A stretch of 29,291 bases of DNA from Ferrimicrobium sp. (GTDB taxonomy: Bacteria; Actinomycetota; Acidimicrobiia; Acidimicrobiales; Acidimicrobiaceae): assembly GCA_027365375.1 (NCBI GenBank), contig DAHXNM010000322.1:1-29291 (forward strand). The letters run 5' to 3'. Shown here piece by piece: positions 16,629-23,491 of this stretch. The notes beneath the pieces were generated by a model. That model did not search any database. It had not been told where the DNA came from and worked only from the letters and a program-made list of their open reading frames with translations. Numbering within the stretch: the stretch's first letter is position 1; every line of letters begins with the position of its first letter. The position numbers and the translations under genes were made by a program.

Positions 16629-16637
16629 TGCTAGGAT
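16629..16637 (+). promoter_or_regulatory. Extended -10 promoter of tRNA-Gln
   Basis: TGCTAGGAT combines an extended -10 TGN with TAGGAT and ends 11 bases before the tRNA 5' end. The 11-mer CGACTGCTAGG that contains it (16625-16635) is repeated at 16747-16757, just after the tRNA. Confidence 0.55.
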
Positions 16638-16648
16638 CAGAAGGACCT

Positions 16649-16720
16649 TCGGGGGTGGTGTAATTGGCAACACTGCAGATTCTGGCTCTGCCATTGGGGG
16701 TTCGAGTCCTCCCCCCCGAG
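16649..16720 (+). tRNA. trnQ-CUG: tRNA-Gln (anticodon CUG)
   Basis: The 72-base cloverleaf has acceptor TCGGGGG/CCCCCGA with the U1-A72 pair and G73 discriminator typical of tRNA-Gln. The short D arm is GTGTAATTGGCAACAC. The anticodon stem GCAGA/TCTGC holds loop TTCTGGC, giving CTG, which reads CAG. The T arm is GGGGG-TTCGAGT-CCTCC. CCA is not encoded. Confidence 0.95.
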
Positions 16721-16750
16721 CTTTCAGGTCCCTTTCGCTAGTCCTCCGAC

Positions 16751-16759
16751 TGCTAGGGT
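16751..16759 (+). promoter_or_regulatory. Second copy of the tRNA-Gln extended -10 motif
   Basis: TGCTAGGGT, inside a repeat of CGACTGCTAGG (16747-16757), matches the tRNA-Gln promoter and points rightward into a segment with no gene. It may drive a small RNA, or it may be a relic of a duplicated tRNA promoter. Confidence 0.35.
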
Positions 16760-16765
16760 GAACTA

Positions 16766-16945
16766 GGAGCGTGAGCGGCCAAAGCCACGCAACTTCGGCC
16801 CTCTCTTGCCGTGTATCCGACCGCGGTCAGCTCATGAATCGCTCTGGTCGCCCTCGAGCTTGAGACACTGCTAGCTCAACGCTGCTAGCTGGTAGAGACT
16901 ATGCCGGCTTCTCGACGGCCGACAGCGCCGCGCTCTGAGCTGACC
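16766..16945 (+). ncRNA. Possible structured small RNA between tRNA-Gln and leuA
   Basis: No protein gene fits in 16721-16952. The segment can fold into a long rod. A 10-bp perfect closing stem joins 16825-16834 (GGTCAGCTCA) to 16936-16945. A 5-bp stem joins 16854-16858 to 16911-16915. A 9-bp apical stem joins 16868-16876 to 16887-16895. Large, nearly symmetrical internal loops separate the stems. An upstream hairpin is possible at 16769-16790. The second TGCTAGGGT promoter-like motif precedes it. On the other strand the same fold would lie just past the leuA stop and could be its 3' UTR. I do not recognise a known RNA family; the strand and ends given are guesses. Confidence 0.25.
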
Positions 16946-16952
16946 ACCTCCC

Positions 16953-18488
16953 TCAGGGTGTCTCCGCATTCGAGGCCTTCTCCCCAGCGCGCAGGAGTCT
17001 ATTGAGTCCATTCAGGTATGCCCTCGCAGAGGCCTCGACGATGTCAGTCGAGATACCTCGACCAGAGACCTCTGCTTCTGGAGTGCGCAACGTGACCACC
17101 ACATCTCCGAGCGCATCCACACCCCCGGTCACCGATGCCACTGTGAAGCCGGTCAACTGTGCACCAAGACCAGTCGCCTCGGAGAGTGCTTTGCCAATAG
17201 CGTCAACCATTCCATTACCAGTAGTTTCAGCCGCTACCTCCTTGCCATCGATCTTGACTATCACACTCGCATTAGCAGACTTCCCAGACACCGATGCGAC
17301 TGAGAGGCTCACCAACTCGAAACGATCCGCTATCGCGACTCCAAGCTCATCGGTGACGATCGCCTCTAGATCTGCCTCCGTGATCTCACTCTTACGATCT
17401 GCCATCTCCTTGAAACGTTCAAAAGCTGCATTCAATGCATCCCCAGCAAGATCGAATCCCATATCATGGAGCGTTGAGGTGAACGCGTGACGCCCCGAGT
17501 GCTTCCCGAGGATAATCTGAGATCCCTGCTGCCCGACAGCACTCGCATCGATCACCTCATAGGTGCTTCGTTCCGCCAGCACACCGTGCTGGTGAATGCC
17601 TGACTCGTGGGCGAAGGCGTTCCGACCGACGACTGATTTGTTGTACTGCACAGGGTAACCAGTGAGACGAGAGACGAGCCGCGAGGCCTTTGCCAACTCC
17701 TCGGTATGAACCTGTGTACCAAGTCCATCAAAGAGATCAGATCGTACTCGCAGCGCCATTACCACCTCCTCGAGGGCCGCATTACCTGCTCGCTCTCCGA
17801 TGCCGTTTATACAGCACTCCACCTGCCGTGCTCCTCCGGCTACGGCTGCGAGCGAATTCGCGGTAGCCAACCCCAAGTCGTTATGACAATGACTCGAGAT
17901 GATGTACTCCCCGCGCACATTTCGACGTACCTCCTCGACCATATGACCAAAGTCTGCCGGGATAGCGTACCCAACGGTGTCGGGTATGTTGATAGTGCCA
18001 GCACCATTGTCAACCGCCACTTGCAACACCTCATAGAGGAACTCCAGTGGCGTACGCGTTGCATCTTGAGGAGAGAACTCAACATCGTCGGTGTAGCTGC
18101 GAGCGTGCGCCACCGAGGCCTTCACCTCGTTTAAGACCGTCTCGTTAGTCATCTTGAGCATGTGAGTGAGGTGCGAAGGTGATGTCGAGATGAAGATATG
18201 AATCCGGGCACGTTCGGCATCGCGCAACGCCTCCCAGCAGCGATCCACGTCACGAAGCTGAGTCCGCGAGAGCGCCGCGATCGAAGGGCCTCCGACTCTT
18301 CGCGCAATAGCTTGAACTGCCTCAAAGTCACCTTGGGACGCCACTGGGAAACCCGCCTCGATATAGTCAACGTTCAGCCGAGCGAGCTGCTCTGCTATCT
18401 CTAGCTTCTCCATAACGTCGAGCGATATTCCTGGAGACTGCTCTCCATCTCGAAGCGTCGTATCAAAGATAATTACCTGCTCGTTCAT
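16953..18488 (-). CDS. leuA: 2-isopropylmalate synthase
   Basis: The 511-residue enzyme condenses 2-oxoisovalerate with acetyl-CoA, the first committed step of leucine synthesis. The TIM-barrel domain begins VIIFDTTLRDGEQSPG (metal and active-site aspartate/arginine), includes IEAGFPVAS, NIPDTVGYA and SHCHNDLGLATANS (metal-binding HxH), and NGIGERAGNAALEEV. A linker with HESGIHQHG leads to the C-terminal LeuA regulatory domain (about 375-500), where leucine binds for feedback inhibition. ATG 18488 has AGGAGA close upstream; the in-frame extension back to 18599 would start inside a terminator hairpin and is not coding. The gene is preceded by a leucine-rich leader peptide and two hairpins, so attenuation is likely. 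CimA at 27664-29244 is a paralogue with different start-substrate motifs. Confidence 0.97.
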   Translation of the reverse strand: MNEQVIIFDTTLRDGEQSPGISLDVMEKLEIAEQLARLNVDYIEAGFPVASQGDFEAVQAIARRVGGPSIAALSRTQLRDVDRCWEALRDAERARIHIFISTSPSHLTHMLKMTNETVLNEVKASVAHARSYTDDVEFSPQDATRTPLEFLYEVLQVAVDNGAGTINIPDTVGYAIPADFGHMVEEVRRNVRGEYIISSHCHNDLGLATANSLAAVAGGARQVECCINGIGERAGNAALEEVVMALRVRSDLFDGLGTQVHTEELAKASRLVSRLTGYPVQYNKSVVGRNAFAHESGIHQHGVLAERSTYEVIDASAVGQQGSQIILGKHSGRHAFTSTLHDMGFDLAGDALNAAFERFKEMADRKSEITEADLEAIVTDELGVAIADRFELVSLSVASVSGKSANASVIVKIDGKEVAAETTGNGMVDAIGKALSEATGLGAQLTGFTVASVTGGVDALGDVVVTLRTPEAEVSGRGISTDIVEASARAYLNGLNRLLRAGEKASNAETP

Positions 18489-18579
18489 CGTTTCTCCTAT
18501 CTTCCGGTGATCACTCCTGGGATCCATAATCGTCTTAGCTCTTGCCTGCCGACCCTCTCCAAGGACTTTTGGAGGGAAA

Positions 18580-18614
18580 TAAAAAGACCCTCTGATCAAA
18601 GATCAAGAGGGTCT
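18580..18614 (-). terminator. Attenuator terminator hairpin upstream of leuA
   Basis: Read leftward, AGACCCTC-x-TGATC and GATCA-GAGGGTCT (18614-18585) form a 13-bp stem with one bulged base and a TTT loop, followed at once by TTTTTATTT. It lies 91 bp before leuA and after a leucine-rich leader peptide, which makes it an attenuator candidate as well as the end of serA transcripts. Confidence 0.8.
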
Positions 18615-18641
18615 AGGGCGATCACCATTGGTGATCGCCCT
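18615..18641 (-). promoter_or_regulatory. Leader hairpin overlapping the leader-peptide stop codon
   Basis: AGGGCGATCACC and GGTGATCGCCCT form a perfect 12-bp stem with a 3-base loop. Its first bases overlap the TAG stop of the leader peptide, and its last base is adjacent to the terminator stem. A ribosome at the stop codon would block it; one stalled at the leucine codons would leave it free. I could not find by eye a strong alternative pairing with the terminator. Confidence 0.7.
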
Positions 18642-18678
18642 ATGTAAGAAGAAGTCGTGTAGTCGTCAGAATACTCAT
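18640..18678 (-). CDS. Leucine-rich leader peptide of the leuA attenuator
   Basis: A 12-residue open frame reads M-S-I-L-T-T-T-R-L-L-L-T and ends with TAG. It contains three consecutive CTT leucine codons (18646-18654) and a CTG, so 4 of 12 residues are leucine. It sits between serA and leuA on the same strand, directly before a 12-bp hairpin and an intrinsic terminator. That is the layout of ribosome-mediated attenuators of amino-acid operons: a ribosome waiting for Leu-tRNA changes RNA folding and lets transcription pass into leuA. No Shine-Dalgarno sequence is present. A TAAGTT box (18688-18693) overlapping the serA stop codon would start a nearly leaderless transcript about 2-3 bases before the ATG. 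The peptide itself probably has no function. Confidence 0.75.
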   Translation of the reverse strand: MSILTTTRLLLT

Positions 18679-18690
18679 GTTGGCTAGAAC

Positions 18691-20274
18691 TTAATCGACA
18701 TCCGGAGTGGATCCGACCGACTTGGCATAAATGATCCCTGCATTACCCTCCAACACCTGGATGACCTCGGTAGAAACGGGACGTGAAACGCTGAGCAACA
18801 TCAATGCAGTGCCATCATCCACTCTTGGTGAGACAGCCATTGAGTCGATGGAGTAGCCTCCATCTCCCAGGACCTTACCTACGACTCCAATCATGCCAGG
18901 CTGATCAAAATTGCGAACCGCGAGCATCGACGGCGAAGGCGGGACCTCAACCCAGTGCCCATCGACAAGCACAATTCTCGGCTCTGCACCTGTAGCTCCG
19001 GCAAGTGTGCCGCCCACCACATGCTCTGGGGTGCGCAAGATCACTAGGTTGCGAAAGTTAAGACTATTCGCGACAGTGGTCTCCCGAATCTCTAGTCCAC
19101 GCTCAGAGGCGAGTTGTGGAGCGTTCACATAGGAGACCGGCTCGTTGAGACCGACAGAGAAGATTCCCTTCAAGATCGAGAGCGTCAGGAGCCGCGTATC
19201 CTCATGAGCGAGCTCACCTTGATACTCAATCTCGAGAGATGCCGGTAGACCGCCGGTGAGCGATGAGATAAATTGTCCGAGAAACTCTACCAACCCAAGG
19301 TATGGTCGAACCTGCGGTGAAGCCTCAGCCGCATTGACGTTCACGGCAAATGGGACAAACTCGTTGGCTAACGCAAGTTGCACCTGCTCAGCGATAGTTA
19401 TCCCAGCCTTATTTTGCGCCTCCTCAGTACTCGCGCCTAGGTGGGGAGTGACGACTACAGAATCGAGCGCAAGCAGAGGCGATCCAGTTGGAGGCTCGGT
19501 CGCAAACACGTCGAGTGCTGCTCCGGCTACTGTCCCTTCAGCGAGGGCCGCATAGAGTGCGTCCTCGTCGATGATGCCACCCCTCGCCGCATTCACAAAA
19601 CGGATCCCCGGCTTGACTTTGGCGAGCAACTCCTTCCCAATAAGTCCTTTTGTCTCTTTAGATTTTGGGAGATGAATGGTTACAAAATCCGCACGCCCGA
19701 CGAGATCTGCCAATGAGGTGAGTTCAACGCCCATCTTCTTGGCTCGCTCTTGAGAGATATAAGGATCATATGCAATAAGTGTCATACCAAAGGCGAGAGC
19801 TCGCTGCGCTACGAGTGCCCCAATCCTCCCAAGACCAACGATACCAAGGGTCTTGCCGTAAAGCTCTACGCCTTCAAACTTGGATCGCGCCCATGTGCCT
19901 GATGTGAGGCTTGCGTGTGCCTGCGGAATCTGTCGAGATAGCGAGAGCAACAGGGCCATAGTATGTTCAGCCGCTGAGATGATATTGGACTGAGGTGCGT
20001 TCACCACCATGACGCCTGCCTGTGTAGCAGCCTCCACATCGACGTTATCGAGACCAATACCAGCCCTGCCAACAACGATAAGACGGGGTGCCTTGGCGAT
20101 GACCTCGGCAGTCACCTTGGTCGCCGAGCGAATGATGATCGCATGAACATCATGCACAGCTCGCAGGAGTTCCTCTGGCGATAGGTCGAGAGATACACGA
20201 ACCTCATGTCCTGCTCCTCGAAGGATATCAAGCCCTCGGTCTGCTATAACCTCGCTCACCAAGATGGTAGCCAC
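18691..20274 (-). CDS. serA: D-3-phosphoglycerate dehydrogenase
   Basis: The 527-residue enzyme oxidises 3-phosphoglycerate with NAD+, the first step of serine synthesis. The substrate-binding domain has GRAGIGLDNVDVEAAT. The NAD domain has TLGIVGLGRIGALVAQRA, VNAARGGIIDEDAL and the catalytic HLGAST. After about residue 320 comes the intervening allosteric domain of the long 'mycobacterial' SerA, and then a C-terminal ACT domain (MLAVRNFDQPGMIGVVGKVLGDGGYSIDSM) for serine feedback. I chose GTG 20274 because AGGGA (20281-20285) lies 6 bases upstream and the protein then begins MATILVSEVI. The frame is open to 20508, but that part overlaps aspC and is unlike SerA. A 136-bp gap from aspC holds a 7-bp hairpin (CTTGAGC...GCTCAAG) of unknown role. 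Confidence 0.96.
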   Translation of the reverse strand: MATILVSEVIADRGLDILRGAGHEVRVSLDLSPEELLRAVHDVHAIIIRSATKVTAEVIAKAPRLIVVGRAGIGLDNVDVEAATQAGVMVVNAPQSNIISAAEHTMALLLSLSRQIPQAHASLTSGTWARSKFEGVELYGKTLGIVGLGRIGALVAQRALAFGMTLIAYDPYISQERAKKMGVELTSLADLVGRADFVTIHLPKSKETKGLIGKELLAKVKPGIRFVNAARGGIIDEDALYAALAEGTVAGAALDVFATEPPTGSPLLALDSVVVTPHLGASTEEAQNKAGITIAEQVQLALANEFVPFAVNVNAAEASPQVRPYLGLVEFLGQFISSLTGGLPASLEIEYQGELAHEDTRLLTLSILKGIFSVGLNEPVSYVNAPQLASERGLEIRETTVANSLNFRNLVILRTPEHVVGGTLAGATGAEPRIVLVDGHWVEVPPSPSMLAVRNFDQPGMIGVVGKVLGDGGYSIDSMAVSPRVDDGTALMLLSVSRPVSTEVIQVLEGNAGIIYAKSVGSTPDVD

Positions 20275-20410
20275 GTTCACTCCCTGTTGTGTAGTTGTAG
20301 ACCTGCCCTTGAGCATTGCGCTCAAGCTATCGCCGCATCGGATACCTCGCCCGATCCCCTGCCCTTCAAGTCGACAAACACGACTCGGTGTTCTTGAGGA
20401 GGAGCTTGTG

Positions 20411-21616
20411 CTAGAGTCTAGTGACGAAGTCGGCGATCCGGCCAACTCCATCAACGATACTCTCGTCGGAAAGAGCGTAAGAAAGCCGCAAATATCCTGG
20501 AGCATCAAAGGCCTCTCCCGGAATCACCGCGACCTTAGCGTGCTCAAGTAGCAGTTCTGCCAGACGATAGCTCGAGCCGATGGCGGCGCCTTCGAACTCT
20601 TTATGCAGTATCGCCTCCACGGAGGGAAACGCATAAAACGCTCCTTGTGGCCACATCACTTCAACTCCTTCAATCGCGGCTAGCAACGTGATAATGCTCT
20701 GACGCCGGCGAGCGAAGGCCTCGCGCATATAACGAGTCGCTTCAGCATCGGCTACTAGCGCTGCGATCGAGGCCCGCTGTGAGATGTTTGCCACGTTCGA
20801 ACAGAGTTGGGACTGAAGTTTGATGATCCCTTTGGCGATGTCGCTCGGCGCTACCACCCACCCAACGCGCCAACCGGTCATAGCGAACGTCTTTGCGACA
20901 CCGTTGACCAAGATCAGACGTTGGCTAAGTTCCTTGCTGGCCGCACTCCCGATTGCAGGGGCGCACTCCATACCGTAGGTCAACTGCTGGTAGATCTCAT
21001 CACTGACCACGTAGAGGCCCTTGCGGTCCGCGAACTCCGCGATCGCCGCAGTCTCCTCCTCCGAATAGACCGCACCTGTTGGGTTAGACGGCGACACGTG
21101 GATCAACATCTTTGTTCGTGGGGTGCAGTAATGCTCGAGCAACTCAGGGGTAACTTTGAAGGCTGTGGACAGGTCGGTAGGGACAGCGACCGGAATACCG
21201 CCAGCTAGACGAACAACCTCTGGATAGGTTACCCAATAGGGCGAAGGTATCAAAACCTCATCACCCTCATCGAGCAATGTCATCATCGCCGAGTAAACCG
21301 CATGCTTACCGCCATTGGTGACGATGACTTGGCTCGGTTCAACCGAAAGTCCGCTCAGCACTCCGGTACGCTGTGCTATCAGCTCGCGCAACTCCGGCAG
21401 GCCCGCAGCCGCCGTGTAATGATGGTTACGCGGATCCCGCGCCGCCTCTAGTGCTGCATCAACGATAAAACCCGGAGTTTCGAAGTCAGGTTCTCCAGCC
21501 GCGAAGCTTATCAGGTCGACCCCACGGGCTAGCATCGACTTTGCCGTCGCATCGATCGCGAGTGTCGCAGATTCGTTGAGCTGTTCGATTCGTGCCGAGA
21601 TGCGGCCAGTAGCCAT
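20411..21616 (-). CDS. aspC: Aspartate aminotransferase family (class I PLP) protein
   Basis: The 401-residue protein is a fold-type I aminotransferase of the I-beta/Thermus-type aspartate aminotransferase group. It has ISFAAGEPDFETP near the N terminus, the substrate-loop YTAAAGLPELR, SPSNPTGAVYS, the PLP-ring aspartate in VVSDEIYQQLTY, the Schiff-base lysine at about K242 in GVAKTFAMTGWRVGW, and a C-terminal arginine in YLRLSYALSDE. Such enzymes move amino groups between aspartate or other amino acids and 2-oxoglutarate in the cytoplasm. ATG 21616 follows AAAGGTGA. It is divergent from serC with only 29 bp between the starts, and upstream of serA in the same direction. It might also serve prephenate or other amino acids, so the gene name is tentative. 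Confidence 0.88.
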   Translation of the reverse strand: MATGRISARIEQLNESATLAIDATAKSMLARGVDLISFAAGEPDFETPGFIVDAALEAARDPRNHHYTAAAGLPELRELIAQRTGVLSGLSVEPSQVIVTNGGKHAVYSAMMTLLDEGDEVLIPSPYWVTYPEVVRLAGGIPVAVPTDLSTAFKVTPELLEHYCTPRTKMLIHVSPSNPTGAVYSEEETAAIAEFADRKGLYVVSDEIYQQLTYGMECAPAIGSAASKELSQRLILVNGVAKTFAMTGWRVGWVVAPSDIAKGIIKLQSQLCSNVANISQRASIAALVADAEATRYMREAFARRRQSIITLLAAIEGVEVMWPQGAFYAFPSVEAILHKEFEGAAIGSSYRLAELLLEHAKVAVIPGEAFDAPGYLRLSYALSDESIVDGVGRIADFVTRL

Positions 21617-21645
21617 GACGTATCACCTTTCGAATTGGAGAAACT

Positions 21646-22767
21646 ATGAGCGCGAGTTCCCGTATCACCCTACCCCCAGATATGCTTCCCTCCGACGGTC
21701 GCTTCGGTTCCGGACCGTCGAAGATTCCAACCTTCTTCCTCGACGGTCTCGCTGAAACCCAAGACACTCTTCTTGGAACCTCCCACCGCAGGCCGGCGGT
21801 GAAAGATCTCGTCCGAGTTATAAGAGAACGCATGGCGGAGCTGTTCGATCTCCCCGAGGGCTACGAGGTTGCTCTCGGGAACGGTGGCGCCACCCTCTTC
21901 TGGGACATGGCGGTTCACTCGCTTATCAAGAACTCCAGCGAGCACCTTGTATTTGGCGAATTTTCATCCAAATTTGCGGCAGCAGCTCGCCAAGCACCCT
22001 TCATCGACTCGGTTAAAGAGGTCAGTGCCGACTACGGCTCCTGCCCCGCCATCGAGGAGAGCGAGGGTATCGATACCTACGCGCTCACTCACAACGAGAC
22101 GTCGACCGGCGTTTTGGCCCCGCTCTCAAGGCCACAGTCACAAGACGCCCTCGTCTTGGTCGACGCCACTTCAGCCGCAGGAGCGGTAGCGGTCGATCCG
22201 CTGGTGTTCGATGCCTACTACTTCTCCCCACAGAAGGCGTTCGCCTCCGAAGGAGGCCTCTGGATAGCTCTGCTTTCCCCGCGTGCCATCTCACGCTCCG
22301 TCGAGACTGTAGCACTTGGTCGCTACATCCCGACCATGCTAGATCTCTCTGCGGCTATCGAAAACTCACGAGAAAATCAGACCTACAATACTCCTGCGAT
22401 TGCCACCCTATACCTGATCAACGCTCAGCTGGAGTGGTTACTCTCTCACGGTGGGTTGTCCTACGCCTCCAAGCGTTCAGCCGACTCCGCCGCCATTGTC
22501 TATCAATGGGCCGACAAGGTATCCTATGCGCAGCCCTTCGTTAGCGATCCGAGCCTCCGGTCTCCGGTCATCGCTACCATCGACTTTGACGACAATGTAG
22601 ATGCGAAAGAGGTCGCAGCCACCCTACGAGCCAACGGCATCGTGGACACTGAACCCTATCGCAAGCTCGGTCGCAACCAGCTCCGCATAGCGCTCTTCCC
22701 GTCGATCATCCCTGACGACGTGGAGGCACTCACCCAGTGCATCGACTTTATCGTCGGCCAACTATAA
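21646..22767 (+). CDS. serC: Phosphoserine aminotransferase
   Basis: The 373-residue protein is the mycobacterial type of SerC. It opens LPPDMLPSDGRFGSGPSKIP and includes LLGTSHRRPAVKDLV, LGNGGATLFWDMA, THNETSTGV and VDATSAAG. The PLP lysine is K197 in YFSPQKAFASEGGLW. The C terminus carries KLGRNQLRIALFPSI, with the substrate-binding arginine. It converts 3-phosphohydroxypyruvate, made by SerA, to phosphoserine using glutamate. ATG 21646 has TTGGAG seven bases upstream. It is divergent from aspC and convergent with leuD. SerB (phosphatase) is not in the window. Confidence 0.96.
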   Translation: MSASSRITLPPDMLPSDGRFGSGPSKIPTFFLDGLAETQDTLLGTSHRRPAVKDLVRVIRERMAELFDLPEGYEVALGNGGATLFWDMAVHSLIKNSSEHLVFGEFSSKFAAAARQAPFIDSVKEVSADYGSCPAIEESEGIDTYALTHNETSTGVLAPLSRPQSQDALVLVDATSAAGAVAVDPLVFDAYYFSPQKAFASEGGLWIALLSPRAISRSVETVALGRYIPTMLDLSAAIENSRENQTYNTPAIATLYLINAQLEWLLSHGGLSYASKRSADSAAIVYQWADKVSYAQPFVSDPSLRSPVIATIDFDDNVDAKEVAATLRANGIVDTEPYRKLGRNQLRIALFPSIIPDDVEALTQCIDFIVGQL

Positions 22768-22788
22768 ACGGAGCTAGCATCTGCGCAC

Positions 22789-22822
22789 GACGAACTGGGC
22801 CGATCGCTCGTCCCAGTTCGTC
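22789..22822. terminator. Hairpin between convergent serC and leuD, probable bidirectional terminator
   Basis: GACGAACTGGG (22789-22799) and CCCAGTTCGTC (22812-22822) form a perfect 11-bp stem with a 12-base loop in the 91-bp gap between the converging genes. There is no T-run on either side, as is common for actinobacterial terminators. Confidence 0.6.
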
Positions 22823-22858
22823 ATAAAAGTGATGCGCAAAAGTCCTTACTGAGAGTCC

Positions 22859-23458
22859 TTACTGGGCTAACACTCGTGGGGCCCACGCGGGTCGCCGTTG
22901 CTCGAACTCGAGAATCTTGGACTCCTTGGTCAAGCTAATTCCGATCTCGTCGAGGCCAGCGAGGAGTCGCGCCTTGGCGGTCGGGTCGATATCGAACCGA
23001 AATTCGATCGAGCGACTTGGAACGCTCACACGTTGACTCTCTAGATCCACCAAGATCTCGGTAGCGGGATGTTGTGTCACCAGGTCTAGAAGTTGAGACA
23101 CCTCATCGGCGCTCAGCTCTACAGGCAATAGTCCAACCTTCAAGGAGTTGTTGCGGAATATATCACCAAGGCGAGGGGAGATGACAACTCTGAAACCGTA
23201 ATCCATCAGCGACCAAACCGCATGCTCACGCGACGATCCAACTCCAAAATTCTCGCGAGCGATGAGGATTGTTGATCCTGCGAACTGGGGGGCGTTGAGA
23301 ACAAAATCCGGGTCTTGGCGCCACTCCGAAAACAACCCCTCACCAAAGCCAGTACGCTCGACTCGTTTCAGCCAGTCACTTGGGATGATCTGGTCTGTGT
23401 CCACATCTGAGATCGCCAACGGCAGCGCATGTCCTCGCAGCTCAGTTATCGGTTCCAT
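22859..23458 (-). CDS. leuD: 3-isopropylmalate dehydratase small subunit
   Basis: The 199-residue protein is the swivel domain of isopropylmalate isomerase. It begins ITELRGHALPLAISDVDTDQIIP and has ILIARENFGVGSSREHAVWSL, the signature substrate-binding loop. With LeuC it converts 2-isopropylmalate to 3-isopropylmalate; the same enzyme type also isomerises citramalate, which matters because cimA is nearby. ATG 23458 is preceded by AGGAAGGA. It follows leuC by 33 bp in the same direction and is surely co-transcribed. An 11-bp sequence (AGTCCTTACTG) is repeated with a 13-bp period at 22841-22851 and 22854-22864, spanning the stop codon. Confidence 0.97.
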   Translation of the reverse strand: MEPITELRGHALPLAISDVDTDQIIPSDWLKRVERTGFGEGLFSEWRQDPDFVLNAPQFAGSTILIARENFGVGSSREHAVWSLMDYGFRVVISPRLGDIFRNNSLKVGLLPVELSADEVSQLLDLVTQHPATEILVDLESQRVSVPSRSIEFRFDIDPTAKARLLAGLDEIGISLTKESKILEFEQRRPAWAPRVLAQ

Positions 23459-23491
23459 TGCTTCGTTCCTTCCTATCAGGCAAACGCATGC

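Noticed and set aside
16825..16945. Known 6S RNA
   Set aside because: The rod with a large central loop recalls 6S RNA, but the paired part is shorter than usual and I can see no diagnostic sequence; kept only as an unnamed candidate.
18489..18599. N-terminal extension of leuA to 18599
   Set aside because: It would start inside the terminator hairpin; the normal LeuA N terminus and AGGAGA site place the start at 18488.
18580..18678. T-box riboswitch for leuA
   Set aside because: No specifier-loop/AGGGUGG T-box sequence is present; the leucine codons in a short frame fit peptide attenuation better.
20309..20327. Small hairpin CTTGAGC/GCTCAAG upstream of serA
   Set aside because: It is 7 bp, without a U-tract, a leader peptide or any known riboswitch core; likely chance or minor.
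20275..20508. N-terminal extension of serA to 20508
   Set aside because: It overlaps aspC, does not resemble SerA, and GTG 20274 has a well-spaced AGGGA.
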